Assembly (NCBI GenBank): GCA_036563245.1
Contig: DATCMU010000047.1
Location: forward strand, 1 to 64,000
Length of the DNA: 64,000 nucleotides
Origin: DATCMU01 sp036563245
Lineage (GTDB): Bacteria > Pseudomonadota > Alphaproteobacteria > Rhizobiales > Devosiaceae
Reading direction: 5' to 3'
This document shows, one piece after another, positions 25,744-35,064 of this stretch. The notes below the pieces were generated by a model. The model had not been told where the DNA came from. It did no database searches and saw nothing but the letters and a program-made list of their open reading frames with translations. Position 1 is the first letter of the stretch. Each line of letters opens with the position of its first letter. A program made the position numbers and the translations under genes.

Positions 25744-26328
25744 TCAACTCAACCCCCGACTTCCCGGCTTTACCGCCGGGATAGCCGACAATTCGGGCGG
25801 CAAATTGTCCGCAGGATAGGCTGGCACCTTGTACCGGGTCAGCGCCACCAGGGGGACGCCGATATCCGCGTCGCCGCCCGAGCGGTCGACAAGGCAGGCC
25901 GCTGCCACGACGTCGGCGCCGATGTCACGCACGCACTGGATACATTCCCGGATGGAAAGACCGGTGGAAACGATGTCCTCGACAACGATCACCTTCTCGC
26001 CCGGCGCAAGCTCGAACCCGCGCCGCAAGGCGAATTTGCCATCCACGCGCTCTGTGTAGATGGCCGGCAGACCAAGTTGCCTTGCGGTCTCGTAGCCGGG
26101 GATTATGCCGCCGACCGCCGGAGAGACCACTTTCGATACGTGGCCGTAGCCCGCGTCACGAATCTCGGCGGCCAGCGCGGTGCACAGCTTCTCGGCCTTG
26201 TCGGGATGCATGAACACCCGGGCCTTTTGCAGGAAAACCGGCGAACGCAGGCCGGACGACAGGATGAAATGCCCCTCCAGCAACGCGCCGCAGTCACGGA
26301 ATATGTCGAGGACTTCGTCCTGGGTCAT
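25744..26328 (-). CDS. pyrE: Orotate phosphoribosyltransferase
   Basis: PyrE joins orotate to PRPP, the fifth step of UMP synthesis. The 194-residue protein has the PRPP-binding motif VIVVEDIVSTGLSI, the orotate loop FILSSGLRSPVFLQKARVF, and VVSPAVGGIIPGYETA. The ATG at 26326-26328 overlaps the rsh stop by four bases; the longer open frame runs into rsh and is not coding. The arrangement rsh-pyrE-acpS-lepB is typical for Hyphomicrobiales. Confidence 0.96.
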   Translation of the reverse strand: MTQDEVLDIFRDCGALLEGHFILSSGLRSPVFLQKARVFMHPDKAEKLCTALAAEIRDAGYGHVSKVVSPAVGGIIPGYETARQLGLPAIYTERVDGKFALRRGFELAPGEKVIVVEDIVSTGLSIRECIQCVRDIGADVVAAACLVDRSGGDADIGVPLVALTRYKVPAYPADNLPPELSAIPAVKPGSRGLS

Positions 26329-28604
26329 GAGGCCTGTTCCTTCGTGTTGACGCCGCGCCAGTCGATATTGGTGATGGCGGCGGCCTGGGAAATGCTGGCG
26401 CGCTGGACGCGGGACAGACCGGGCGTGCGCTTGAGCGTCATGAGTACGTCGGTGAGTTGCGCCAGATCGCGCACGTCGAGCAGAAAGACGAGCTCGTGGT
26501 AGTCCGGTGACACCATGCGCATGATCAGGTTGTGAATATTGGCCTCGCACGCAGCGATTGCCGACGAAATCTGGGCGAGAGACCCCGGCTTGTTCACCGA
26601 CTGCATGGCGATAGCGGCCTTGTGCACGCCGTCTTCGCCATCGGCAAGGCTCCAGCGCACATCGATCCAGGCGACGTCGGAATTGTGCATGTCGCCAAGC
26701 GCGTCGGAATGGATCGGATAGACGGTCATCGCCCCGCCCGGCGCCATGATACCGACCAGACGGTCTCCGGGCACCACGCCCTCGGGCGAAATCTGCACCG
26801 GCATGTTGAAATCGAGCCTGCCAAGCGCCGCCTTGCCGCGCGCGCCGAGCTTCTGCCCGCCCGGTATGCGGAACTTGAAATCATCGGTCGCCTTGAGGGA
26901 GAACCATCCATCCTGGCTGTTGGCGACCGGAAGGCTCATCTTGCGCCGGCGCCGACGACGGATCCCCTTGATCGCGAGCGCCTGGGCGGTAACGTCCTCA
27001 GCGGGGACGCGCCCCTCGCCGATCGCAACCAGCATTTCACGCGGCGAAGGCTGGCCAAGCGCGGTGGCGAGGGCCTTTGCGTCAGCATCATCGAAAGCGA
27101 GGCGCTCGCGTTCGAGCACCATGTTGTAGACCTGCTCGCCCAGGTTGGTCGCGCGCTGCAGCGCCGCGACGCGTACCGCGCGGCGAATGGCGGACCGGGC
27201 CCTGCCTGTTACCGCGATACCCTCCCACGTGGCGGGCGGGATGCGGTCCTTTTCGCGCAGGATCTCCACTTCGTCGCCGGACCGCAACTGCGTAATCAGG
27301 GGCACCTGGGCGCCGTTGATCTTGGCGCCAACGCAACTGTCGCCGATATCGGTGTGCACCGCATAGGCGAAATCGATGGGCGTCGCGCCGCGCGGCAGGG
27401 CGATCAGCCGTCCGCGGGGGGTGAAGCAGAACACCTGGTCCTGGAAAAGCTCGAGCTTGGTGTACTCGACCAGCTCCTCCGGCGTATGCCCGCTGGTGAG
27501 GTTGGCGATGGTCGAACGCAGCCATACATAGGCCTGGCTTTCGCTCTCCAGCCTGGCAAGGTTGGCGGAGACGTTGTCCTTGTAAAGGGCGTGCGCGGCA
27601 ATTCCGTACTCGGCGACCTGATGCATTTCGTGGGTACGGATCTGCAGTTCCACGCGCTGGCGGCCCGGCCCCACGATCGTGGTATGGATCGAGCGGTAGT
27701 CATTGTGCTTGGGGACCGAGATATAGTCCTTGAAGCGGCCGGGAACGACTTTCCACGCGGTATGGATGATCCCGAGCGTCCGGTAGCAGTCGGGGATTGT
27801 TTCCACGATGATGCGGAAGCCGATCATGTCGGAGAGCTGCTCGAGCGCGATGGACTTGCGTTCGATCTTGGTGAAGATCGACCACGGCGATTTGCGCCGT
27901 GCACTCACCGTGGCGCTAATCCCCTCGTCCTGCAGATGCTGCTGCAACTCGTTGCGGATCTGGCCGATGGTATCCTTGTGGGTCGCCTCGAGCGCAGCGA
28001 GACGATCGGTAATCACCTTGTAGTGGTCGGGTTGCAGCACCCTGAAGGAGAGGTCCTCCAGCTCGGACCGCATGTCCTGCATGCCCATGCGCCCGGCCAA
28101 TGGCGCATAGATGTCCATGGTCTCCTGGGCGATGCGCTGCCGCTTCTCGATGGGCACGAACTCCAGGGTCCGCATGTTGTGCAGACGGTCGGCCAGCTTG
28201 ACCAGCAGGACGCGCACATCCTCGGAAATGGCCAACAGCAGCTTCCGGAGGTTTTCCGCCTGCGCGGCCTCGCGTGAAACCAGGTTCAGGCGCTCGATCT
28301 TGGTCAGGCCATCGACGATGGCGCCGATCTCCGGTCCGAAAAGCTGGTCGATTTCGGCCCGTGTCGCGTCGGTGTCTTCAATCGTGTCGTGCAGAAGCGC
28401 GACGGCAATCGTGGCATCGTCGAGCTTGAGATCGGTCAGAATCGCCGCAACCTCGAGGGGATGGGCAAAATAGGGATCGCCGGAAGCCCGTTTCTGGCTT
28501 CCATGCTTTTGCATCCCGTAGACATAGGCCTTGTTCAAGAGAGCTTCGTCGGCCTGCGGGTTATAGGCAAGCACCCGCTCGACAAGCTCGTATTGACGCA
28601 TCAT
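26325..28604 (-). CDS. rsh: Bifunctional (p)ppGpp synthetase/hydrolase, RelA/SpoT homologue
   Basis: This single Rsh enzyme makes and degrades the stringent-response alarmone. Domains in order are an HD hydrolase (YFAHPLEVA and the HDTIEDT motif), a synthetase with the RFKD form of the RxKD motif that marks bifunctional enzymes, a TGS domain (FTPRGRLIALPRGATPIDFAYA), and a C-terminal ACT domain. I start at the Met of MRQYELVERVLAYNP (28602-28604); a GTG seven codons upstream is possible. It is separated from rpoZ by a terminator, so it should have its own promoter in 28605-28666. Confidence 0.96.
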   Translation of the reverse strand: MMRQYELVERVLAYNPQADEALLNKAYVYGMQKHGSQKRASGDPYFAHPLEVAAILTDLKLDDATIAVALLHDTIEDTDATRAEIDQLFGPEIGAIVDGLTKIERLNLVSREAAQAENLRKLLLAISEDVRVLLVKLADRLHNMRTLEFVPIEKRQRIAQETMDIYAPLAGRMGMQDMRSELEDLSFRVLQPDHYKVITDRLAALEATHKDTIGQIRNELQQHLQDEGISATVSARRKSPWSIFTKIERKSIALEQLSDMIGFRIIVETIPDCYRTLGIIHTAWKVVPGRFKDYISVPKHNDYRSIHTTIVGPGRQRVELQIRTHEMHQVAEYGIAAHALYKDNVSANLARLESESQAYVWLRSTIANLTSGHTPEELVEYTKLELFQDQVFCFTPRGRLIALPRGATPIDFAYAVHTDIGDSCVGAKINGAQVPLITQLRSGDEVEILREKDRIPPATWEGIAVTGRARSAIRRAVRVAALQRATNLGEQVYNMVLERERLAFDDADAKALATALGQPSPREMLVAIGEGRVPAEDVTAQALAIKGIRRRRRRKMSLPVANSQDGWFSLKATDDFKFRIPGGQKLGARGKAALGRLDFNMPVQISPEGVVPGDRLVGIMAPGGAMTVYPIHSDALGDMHNSDVAWIDVRWSLADGEDGVHKAAIAMQSVNKPGSLAQISSAIAACEANIHNLIMRMVSPDYHELVFLLDVRDLAQLTDVLMTLKRTPGLSRVQRASISQAAAITNIDWRGVNTKEQAS

Positions 28605-28666
28605 TTGTTCAGGCCGTCCCGCCACGATTCAGGCAAATGCGCGCTCCGCAAAAGACGGCGCACAGC

Positions 28667-28694
28667 AAAAAAGGCGCCGGCTTCAGCCGACGCC
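28667..28694 (-). terminator. Rho-independent terminator of rpoZ
   Basis: A 9-base stem with one mismatch (28673-28681 with 28686-28694) and a four-base loop. On the minus strand it is followed by TTTTTT (28667-28672). It lies 31 bases after the rpoZ stop and should separate rpoZ from rsh transcription. Confidence 0.85.
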
Positions 28695-28724
28695 CTGATC
28701 AATATAGACATCACCGGTTGGCGA

Positions 28725-29093
28725 TCAATCGTCGCGACGTTCCGGGGGCGCAAGACTTTCGATACCACGCAGGAGTTCGTCCTCGCTCATGGTGTCGAAA
28801 TTCACGGAATCGTCGTCGCCTGCACTCTCGATCATCGGGGCGGCACTGGCCTCGGGCTCGTCCACCTCGACGTATTTCTGCAAGGAGTGGATGAGATCCT
28901 CGCGCAAGTCTTCCGGCGAAATGGTGCCATCACCGATCTCGCGCAAGGCAACGACGGGGTTCTTGTCGTTGTCACGATCGACGGTGATCTGCGCACCAGA
29001 CGAAATCGTGCGGGCGCGATGAGCCGCCCTGAGTACGAGGTCGAAACGGTTCTCGACCTTTTCAATGCAGTCTTCTACGGTGACGCGAGCCAC
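28725..29093 (-). CDS. rpoZ: DNA-directed RNA polymerase subunit omega
   Basis: Omega helps assemble beta-prime into core RNA polymerase and forms part of a ppGpp site in proteobacteria. The 122-residue protein has the canonical start MARVTVEDCIEKVENRFDLV followed by AAHRARTISSG and NPVVALREIGDG. The C-terminus is extended by about 50 acidic residues compared with E. coli, as is usual in alphaproteobacteria. It lies directly upstream of rsh, which links the alarmone enzyme and its polymerase target by position. Confidence 0.97.
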   Translation of the reverse strand: MARVTVEDCIEKVENRFDLVLRAAHRARTISSGAQITVDRDNDKNPVVALREIGDGTISPEDLREDLIHSLQKYVEVDEPEASAAPMIESAGDDDSVNFDTMSEDELLRGIESLAPPERRDD

Positions 29094-29496
29094 TTACGTC
29101 TCCAGCGCTTGTTAAGATGAACGGCCCTTCTACACGAGCCGATATCGGCTGTCCAGTTTGCCAGCGTGCGCGGGCTGATCGCGTTTGGCGTTGTGCCATG
29201 CCATAGAATTAACAGATCTATCAAAAAACATTAGAAATACCTGATCCATACTTCCCCCCCTACGTAAACTTGTATATAGGCGTCAGGTCCGGGAAGGATA
29301 GGGAAATTGCGCCAGCAGCTTCGATCGACGACATATTGGAGTCAGAGTGAAGTTAAATGATGTATTTCACCGTCCGCATTTCGGCGTCGTAAGAATTGCC
29401 ATCAGGCAAAATGCGGGATGGTCTAATTGCCAATAGGACTGCGCAACGCGTTGGTCTAGAGTCAAATTCGGGCACCCAACGGAGTGTTTCGCCATA
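29094..29496. other. 403-base intergenic region between divergent rpoZ and the NYN-domain gene
   Basis: No gene is recognisable. The region should carry the promoters of both flanking genes. It is poorer in G and C than its surroundings in 29205-29280, with an A6 run (29223-29228), a C7 run and a TATATA. A short palindrome TTGCC-ATCA-GGCAA lies at 29396-29409, about 90 bases before the NYN gene. I see no tRNA or known small RNA fold. Confidence 0.5.
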
Positions 29497-30063
29497 ATGC
29501 TTGATCCAAGGGAAAAAGTCGTACTTTTCATTGACGGCGCAAATCTCTACGCAACCTCGAAGGCGATTGGCATCGACATTGACTATCGCCGCTTGCTTGC
29601 TGAGTTTCAGAGCAAGGCTTATTTGCTGCGCGCCTATTATTACACTGCACTGGTCGAGGATCAGGAATATTCGTCAATACGCCCGCTGATAGACTGGCTG
29701 GATTACAACGGTTACACAGTTGTCACAAAGCCCGCCAAGGAATTCACTGACGCCGCCGGCCGTCGCAAGATCAAGGGCAACATGGACATCGAACTCACCG
29801 TCGATGCCCTGGACATGGCGCCATATTTCGATCATTTCGTGCTGTTTTCGGGCGATGGGGACTTCACGGCACTGGTTGCCGCGCTTCAGCGTCGTGGCAA
29901 GAAAGTGACCGTGGCATCGACGCTTTCCACGCCGACCCCGATGATCGCGGACGATTTGCGCCGCCAGGCGGATTTCTTTCTCGACGTGGCGGAACTCGCG
30001 AAGAATGTGGGGCGTGCCCCCGTTGACCGTGGCGCGCCTTCACGGAATGTTGACGAGGACTAG
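29497..30063 (+). CDS. NYN-domain (LabA/PIN-like) protein
   Basis: This is a 188-residue protein of the NYN family of predicted metal-dependent ribonucleases. The acidic residues of the PIN-like site are present: Asp13 in LFIDGANLYA, Asp97 and Asp103 in NMDIELTVDAL, and Asp120 and Asp122 in FSGDGDFTALV. The C-terminal 30 residues are charged and probably flexible. Relatives are annotated as LabA-like or NYN proteins; the RNA target is unknown. Its place between rpoZ and smpB is compatible with a role in RNA metabolism, but that is inference. Confidence 0.88.
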   Translation: MLDPREKVVLFIDGANLYATSKAIGIDIDYRRLLAEFQSKAYLLRAYYYTALVEDQEYSSIRPLIDWLDYNGYTVVTKPAKEFTDAAGRRKIKGNMDIELTVDALDMAPYFDHFVLFSGDGDFTALVAALQRRGKKVTVASTLSTPTPMIADDLRRQADFFLDVAELAKNVGRAPVDRGAPSRNVDED

Positions 30064-30087
30064 CTCCGCGTCAGCGCCGAGGTTGCC

Positions 30088-30723
30088 TTGACATCTTTCG
30101 ATCCCCCGCACGATTGCGGCCGATGCGTGCGGCTGCGCGATTTCCGCAACGACAACATTTCCAGCCATCCCGACTGGTTCAATGGACCGGTACCCGTGTG
30201 GGGCGACCGCGACGCGGCAGTGGCCATCATTGGCCTTGCGCCCGGCTTGAAAGGCGCCAATCGTATAGGCCGCCCCTTCACTGGAGACTATGCCGGCGAC
30301 CTGCTGTTCCAGACCTTGTTGAAGCTCGGATTGGCGCACGGGGAGTATCTTGCCAGTGCCGATGACACGCTTTCTCTGAAAAAGACAGTCATCATCAACG
30401 CGGTGCGCTGCGTTCCGCCGCAGAACAAGCCGACCGGGCCCGAAATCGCAAACTGCCGCCCATTCCTGAACGCGGCGCTGGACGCCCATCCCAAGGTGCG
30501 CCTGATCCTCGCGCTGGGTCGCATCGCGCATGAATCGGTACTGTCAGGGCTCGGGGAACGGCGGGCCAGTTTCCCGTTCGCCCACGGCGCTCGCCACCAG
30601 CTTGACCGGATGGTGCTCTACGACAGCTATCACTGCTCCCGCTACAACACCAATACCGGCCGGTTGACGGCAGAAATGTTCGAATCCGTGGTCGCAGACC
30701 TGGCGCGGGAAGCCCTCGCCTGA
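30088..30723 (+). CDS. Uracil-DNA glycosylase, family 5 (UDGb) type
   Basis: This is a 211-residue iron-sulfur uracil-DNA glycosylase. Four cysteines in the expected places (Cys10, Cys13, Cys108, Cys123) should bind a [4Fe-4S] cluster. Motif 1 is GLAPGLKGANRIGRPFTGD, the family-5 form that lacks the usual catalytic Asp/Asn of other UDGs. The C-terminal motif reads SYHCSRYNTNTGRLT, with Cys where most relatives have Pro. The start is TTG at 30088 with a GAGG site; no ATG precedes the first cluster cysteines, so TTG is favoured. It lies 24 bases after the NYN gene. Confidence 0.88.
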   Translation: MTSFDPPHDCGRCVRLRDFRNDNISSHPDWFNGPVPVWGDRDAAVAIIGLAPGLKGANRIGRPFTGDYAGDLLFQTLLKLGLAHGEYLASADDTLSLKKTVIINAVRCVPPQNKPTGPEIANCRPFLNAALDAHPKVRLILALGRIAHESVLSGLGERRASFPFAHGARHQLDRMVLYDSYHCSRYNTNTGRLTAEMFESVVADLAREALA

Positions 30724-30745
30724 GGCAATCGGCCTTCGGCGGCTG

Positions 30746-31225
30746 CTAGCCGTGCTTGAGCAGGCGGGCCTTCTCGCGCTGCCAGTCGCGGGCCTTCTGG
30801 GTCTCGCGCTTGTCTGCGGTTTTCTTGCCCTTGGCGATACCGAGCAGCAGCTTGGCGATGCCGCGCTCGTTGAAATAGAGCTTCAGAGGCACGATGGTGT
30901 GGCCGGCGCGGTTCACGTCGGCGGCCAGACGCGCCAGCTCCTTCCTGGAAACCAGCAGTTTGCGACGGCGCCGCTCTTCATGGTTGAACCGGTTCGCCTG
31001 CAGGTATTCCGGGATATGGGCGTTGATCAACCACAATTCGCCATTCTCGGGCGACGCATAGCTTTCGGCGATCTGGGCGTGACCGGTGCGCAGCGACTTG
31101 ACCTCCGTACCGGTCAGCATGATGCCGGCCTCGAGGGTATCGAGGATCTCGTAGTCGAACCGGGCACGCCGGTTCTCGGCAACAAGCCCGGTGGAAACTG
31201 CGGTCTTTCGAGGTGAAGTTGCCAT
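30746..31225 (-). CDS. smpB: SsrA-binding protein SmpB
   Basis: SmpB binds tmRNA and brings it to stalled ribosomes for trans-translation. The 159-residue protein has the core ARFDYEILDTLEAGIMLTGTE, then SLRTGHAQIAESYA and the basic end KKTADKRETQKARDWQREKARLLKHG read in that order. The ATG at 31223-31225 follows the dapA stop by 11 bases; the longer open frame lies within dapA. The tmRNA gene itself is not in the window. smpB is convergent with the UDG gene. Confidence 0.96.
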   Translation of the reverse strand: MATSPRKTAVSTGLVAENRRARFDYEILDTLEAGIMLTGTEVKSLRTGHAQIAESYASPENGELWLINAHIPEYLQANRFNHEERRRRKLLVSRKELARLAADVNRAGHTIVPLKLYFNERGIAKLLLGIAKGKKTADKRETQKARDWQREKARLLKHG

Positions 31226-31236
31226 GCCCGTTGGGG

Positions 31237-32112
31237 TCAGATCAGGCCCGCGTGCCGCATGGCAGCATCGATCGCCTCTGCGGTAGCGGGCGCCACCTGG
31301 ACAAGCGGCAGGCGCACTTCCGCGCTGCACAAGTTCAATCGCGAGGCCGCGTGTTTCACGCCGGTTGGATTGGGCTCGATGAACAGCGCCTTGTGCAGGG
31401 GGGCGAGCTTGTCCTGAATTTCCAGCGCGGCGGCGAAGTCTCCATCCAGGCAGGCTTGCTGGAATCGGGAACAAAGCGCCGGAGCCACGTTCGAGGTGAC
31501 CGAGATACATCCGCGTCCGCCATGCGCATTGACAGCAAGCGCAAGCATATCCTCGCCCGACAACTGCACGAAGTCGGCTCCAAGCTTGTGCCTTTGCATG
31601 CTGATACGGCCCACATCGCCGGTCGCATCCTTCACCCCCGCAATATTGGGGCAGGCATCGCGCAGACGCGCCATCGTATCGATACTGATGTCGATAATGG
31701 AGCGGGGCGGAATATTGTAGAGATATATGGGAAGCGCGGTCGCCTCCGCTATGGCCTTGAAATGCTGGAACAGGCCTTCCTGGTTGGGCTTGTTGTAGTA
31801 AGGGGTAACGCTGAGTATCGCATCGGCGCCCGCCTTTTCGGCAAAGCGCGTCATTTCGACGGCCTCGCGTGTCGAGTTCGAGCCGGCACCTGCCACCACC
31901 GGAACCCGGCCGGCCGCCGTTTCGATGCAGATCTCGATGACTCTCTTGTGCTCGTCGTGGCTCAGCGTCGGCGATTCGCCGGTTGTGCCCACCGGCACAA
32001 TTCCATGGGTCCCCTGCTCTATCTGCCAGTCCACGAACCTTGAGAACGCCGCACTGTCCAACTCGCCGTCGCGGAACGGCGTAATCAGCGCGGTAATCGA
32101 GCCGCTGAGCAT
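31237..32112 (-). CDS. dapA: 4-hydroxy-tetrahydrodipicolinate synthase
   Basis: DapA condenses pyruvate and aspartate semialdehyde, committing carbon to lysine and diaminopimelate for peptidoglycan. The 291-residue protein has the Schiff-base Lys161 in GVKDATG, Tyr132 in YLYNIPPRS, the GTTGESPTL loop at 42-50, and YYNKPNQEG. The ATG at 32110-32112 has an AAGGA site; the longer frame is not coding. It is followed by smpB and divergent from the lytic transglycosylase gene. Confidence 0.97.
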   Translation of the reverse strand: MLSGSITALITPFRDGELDSAAFSRFVDWQIEQGTHGIVPVGTTGESPTLSHDEHKRVIEICIETAAGRVPVVAGAGSNSTREAVEMTRFAEKAGADAILSVTPYYNKPNQEGLFQHFKAIAEATALPIYLYNIPPRSIIDISIDTMARLRDACPNIAGVKDATGDVGRISMQRHKLGADFVQLSGEDMLALAVNAHGGRGCISVTSNVAPALCSRFQQACLDGDFAAALEIQDKLAPLHKALFIEPNPTGVKHAASRLNLCSAEVRLPLVQVAPATAEAIDAAMRHAGLI

Positions 32113-32375
32113 ATTTATCGTCCTTCTTGGGCGCGCCGGGGCGCCGCCTGTCTTTTTGTTGCCGAAGAATGGCCCGGGTGTGGCCCCGCAGGTTCCACGG
32201 TGCCGACAGAGTTGCGAAACATACTTTCTGTTATGCGGCACGACAAGTGAAGCTTGGGTTGACGCAAATCGGTCGCAGCCGAAACGGAATCTTCACCGTG
32301 TCGCGTTAGTAAAGGATAAACGCAAGGTCGGGGGCACCTTGTTGGATTTGTATTGAGCACCAACAGGACAGGACG

Positions 32376-34484
32376 ATGTTCACCGATCATCGTGGGCTGC
32401 TACGCCTCATTTCTGGTTCGCGGGCGACCGCAATGGGTCTCTCCATGGGACTGATGGGGGGCGTATCCGCATTGGCTGGGAGCGTGGATTCCCCGGGCGC
32501 AGATATCGTCATCCCAGCCGGTCCGCCGCCAATCCGGGTCGCGGTCGATAGCGGGACGACGGGCGCCATTTCCCCCGTCAGGCCGATGCCGCGTGTGCTG
32601 CCCGAAGGTTCGGGCGCATTTCGCCGGGCGCTCGACCTTGTTGCCAACGGCAATTACACCGATGCCTATGGCATGGCCCGCGGCTTTTCGGACGACCTGG
32701 AGCGCCGCACAATCCAATGGGCGGCCATCTATTTCGGCAATGGCGAGATCGACTACAACACGGTGCTTCGGTTCGAGGCCGACGCGCCGGATTTTGCCAG
32801 TTCGGGCCTGTACAAGACCCGGCTGGAGCAGGCGCTGGTCAAGGCAAATCCCGGCAAGGACACCGTGATCCACCTGCTCGGCGGTGCGATGCCCAACACG
32901 ACCGCCGCGCAACTCGCGCTCGCGGCGGCCTATGTCGATGATGGGCAGGTCGAACGCGCCGGCCGGATCGTGCGCAGCGTCTGGATCAACAACACGCTCG
33001 ATCGCAAGACCGAGGACGAGGTGATGCGGGACTTCGGGTCGCTTCTGACCCGCGACGACTATTGGCAGCGCGCTCTGATGCTCCTGATGAACGACCGGGC
33101 GAGCGCCACCGAACGGATCATGCCGCAGCTTTCCCCTGCCCAGCGCTCGCTCGCCGCGGCTCGTATCGCGGTGTCACGCAAGCAGGCCGATGCCGGAAAG
33201 CTCCTGGACCGGGTCGATCCGCAATACCGCGACAATCCGCTCTTTTACTTCGCCCAGGCCCAATACGCGCATGACAATGGTCGCCTGCAAAGCGCGGTTG
33301 CCTGGTTGAACAAGGCTTCCGGTCCCCTGCCCGAGGCTGAACAATGGTGGTATGAACGCCGCACCCTCGCCCGTCAGCTGATCGCGGCGGGCGACCCCAA
33401 GACCGCTTACCAGGCCGCGGCGGGCTATCTGCACGGCCCGGAGGGCCGCCTGGTGGACGCGCGCTTCCACGCGGGCTGGATCGCGCTGGTCTATCTTGGC
33501 GATGCGAAAACCGCCATTTCGCAATTCGAGTCGATGCGCCGGTATGCAACCTTGCCGGACAGCATCACCCAGGCCGAATACTGGATGGCCCGCGCCTATC
33601 TGGCTGCTGGCGACCGGACGGTGGCCAACAAGCACTTCGCCGCAGCGGGCCGGTATGGCACCACATATTACGGGCTGCTGGCGCGCGCCGAACTGGGCGA
33701 GCGCGGCGTGGAAATCCGCGGCCTGCCGGAATGGCGCAGCAGCGAGGCCGCATTCGAGTCCCGCGAACTGGTCAAGGCGGTGCGCCTTCTGGCGGCCAAC
33801 GGCCACAAGGAAATGGCGGAGCCGCTGGTGCGCCGCCTCGCCTATTCGATCAGGGACGATGGCGAACTGGTGCTCGCAGCGCGCATGGCCCAGGACATCG
33901 ATGCGCACAACCTTGCCATCCTGATCGCCGATATCGCGGAGCAGCGCGGCACGCCGCTCGATCTGTTCAACTTCCCCAAGGATGGGCTGCCCAAGAACAT
34001 CAAGCTGGCGGAAATCGACAGGGCCGCCGTTTATGCCATTGCCCGCCAGGAAAGCCATTTCAACGTGGATGCGGTATCGAGGTCGGGCGCGCTGGGGCTT
34101 ATGCAACTGATGCCGGCAACCGCCAAGGAGACCGCCGCCAAGGTCGGCGTTGCCTATTCGCACACCCGGCTGACCAGCGATCCCGCATATAACGCCCTGC
34201 TCGGCTCGACCTATCTGGCCGGCCAACTCGACCGCTTCAACGGATCGCTGATCCTTGCCGCAGCGGCCTATAATGCCGGGGGCGGCAACGTCTCCAAATG
34301 GATCGCCACTTTCGGCGACCCCACGGACCCCAAAGTCGATCCCGTCGTGTGGGTCGAGCAGATCCCCTTCGCCGAAACGCGCAAATATGTGCAGCGCGTG
34401 CTGGCGAACTACACGGTCTATCGGGCGCGGCTTGGCGACAGCAACGCAGTGATTACCGATGCGCTGAGGCGGATCGACGGCTGA
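32376..34484 (+). CDS. slt: Soluble lytic murein transglycosylase (Slt70-like)
   Basis: This periplasmic enzyme cleaves the glycan strand of peptidoglycan to give 1,6-anhydro ends. The 702-residue protein has a hydrophobic leader in the first 35 residues and a long alpha-superhelical domain of TPR-like helices (about 80-530). The C-terminal SLT domain has the catalytic Glu559 in ARQESHFNVDAVS, then GALGLMQLMPATA and AAAYNAGGGNVSKW. The spacing matches Slt70. It is divergent from dapA and convergent with a Lys/Ala-rich protein gene. Confidence 0.94.
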   Translation: MFTDHRGLLRLISGSRATAMGLSMGLMGGVSALAGSVDSPGADIVIPAGPPPIRVAVDSGTTGAISPVRPMPRVLPEGSGAFRRALDLVANGNYTDAYGMARGFSDDLERRTIQWAAIYFGNGEIDYNTVLRFEADAPDFASSGLYKTRLEQALVKANPGKDTVIHLLGGAMPNTTAAQLALAAAYVDDGQVERAGRIVRSVWINNTLDRKTEDEVMRDFGSLLTRDDYWQRALMLLMNDRASATERIMPQLSPAQRSLAAARIAVSRKQADAGKLLDRVDPQYRDNPLFYFAQAQYAHDNGRLQSAVAWLNKASGPLPEAEQWWYERRTLARQLIAAGDPKTAYQAAAGYLHGPEGRLVDARFHAGWIALVYLGDAKTAISQFESMRRYATLPDSITQAEYWMARAYLAAGDRTVANKHFAAAGRYGTTYYGLLARAELGERGVEIRGLPEWRSSEAAFESRELVKAVRLLAANGHKEMAEPLVRRLAYSIRDDGELVLAARMAQDIDAHNLAILIADIAEQRGTPLDLFNFPKDGLPKNIKLAEIDRAAVYAIARQESHFNVDAVSRSGALGLMQLMPATAKETAAKVGVAYSHTRLTSDPAYNALLGSTYLAGQLDRFNGSLILAAAAYNAGGGNVSKWIATFGDPTDPKVDPVVWVEQIPFAETRKYVQRVLANYTVYRARLGDSNAVITDALRRIDG

Positions 34485-34500
34485 CGCGCCGCGCTGTAGC

Positions 34501-34902
34501 TCACTCGCCCTTTGTGTCCGGCGTATCGGATGCATCCGGCGCCGCCGGAGCCTTTGGCTCTGCCCGGGGTTTGCGCGCCGCCGGTTTCTTTTTTGCGGCT
34601 TTTCGGGCAGCCGTCGTCGCTGGCTTTTTCGATGAAGCGGCCCGGCGCTTGGGTTCAGGCTCGGCCTTGTCCTGTGGGGCCGGTTCGGCCTCGGCGGGTT
34701 CCGGCGCCGCGCCGGCCAGGCCGGTCGCGGCTTCAAGGGCCGGCGCGGGAGGCTCGGAGGGGAAAGTTTCCGTCAACTGAGCCCCAGGGCGCTGTTCGCG
34801 CCGCGCACGCAGGGCCTTGCGCAGCCCAAAGCCTATGGCCCCGCCTACGACGAAAGCCAGCAGCACCAGCAGAACGGTTTGCATGTAGGGCAGATCGGCC
34901 AA
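34501..34902 (-). CDS. Membrane-anchored Lys/Ala/Pro-rich hypothetical protein
   Basis: This is a 133-residue protein with one N-terminal membrane helix (QTVLLVLLAFVVGGAIGFGLRKAL), a basic stretch, then a long low-complexity tail. The first part of the tail is rich in Pro, Ala and Glu (residues about 48-84). The second is rich in Lys, Arg and Ala (85-115), resembling histone-H1 or bacterial H1-like tails. Such tails may bind nucleic acids or wall polymers; no function can be assigned. It follows a 38-residue membrane peptide gene by 37 bases on the same strand, downstream of the OmpA-domain gene. Confidence 0.7.
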   Translation of the reverse strand: MADLPYMQTVLLVLLAFVVGGAIGFGLRKALRARREQRPGAQLTETFPSEPPAPALEAATGLAGAAPEPAEAEPAPQDKAEPEPKRRAASSKKPATTAARKAAKKKPAARKPRAEPKAPAAPDASDTPDTKGE

Positions 34903-34939
34903 GCGGCGTTACCTTTCAAGCTCTCGTCTGTCCGCCGCG

Positions 34940-35056
34940 CTATTCCGCGGCGTTTCCCAGGCTGAACCATCCGGCCAGGAAACCGGCCGCAAGGGCGACG
35001 GCCAGAACCGGCCAGTTCCCGATCACCATGTCGTTCAGGGCCTGAAACAGCACCAT
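34940..35056 (-). CDS. Small membrane peptide (38 aa), hypothetical
   Basis: This is a short frame supported by a strong AGGGGG site four bases before its ATG and by its position eight bases after the OmpA-domain gene. The product has a single membrane helix, roughly residues 11-32 (PVLAVALAAGFLAGWFSLG), and a short polar end. The function is unknown. Its place between two envelope genes suggests a partner or regulator of one of them, but this is inference. Confidence 0.55.
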   Translation of the reverse strand: MVLFQALNDMVIGNWPVLAVALAAGFLAGWFSLGNAAE

Positions 35057-35064
35057 CTCGCCCC

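Noticed and set aside
26532..28277. Long open frame antisense to rsh
   Set aside because: Shadow of a GC-rich gene; the protein is low in structure and has no family features, while rsh is certain.
33174..34736. Long open frame antisense to the lytic transglycosylase
   Set aside because: Shadow frame rich in Arg and Pro; it spans the boundary between two real genes.
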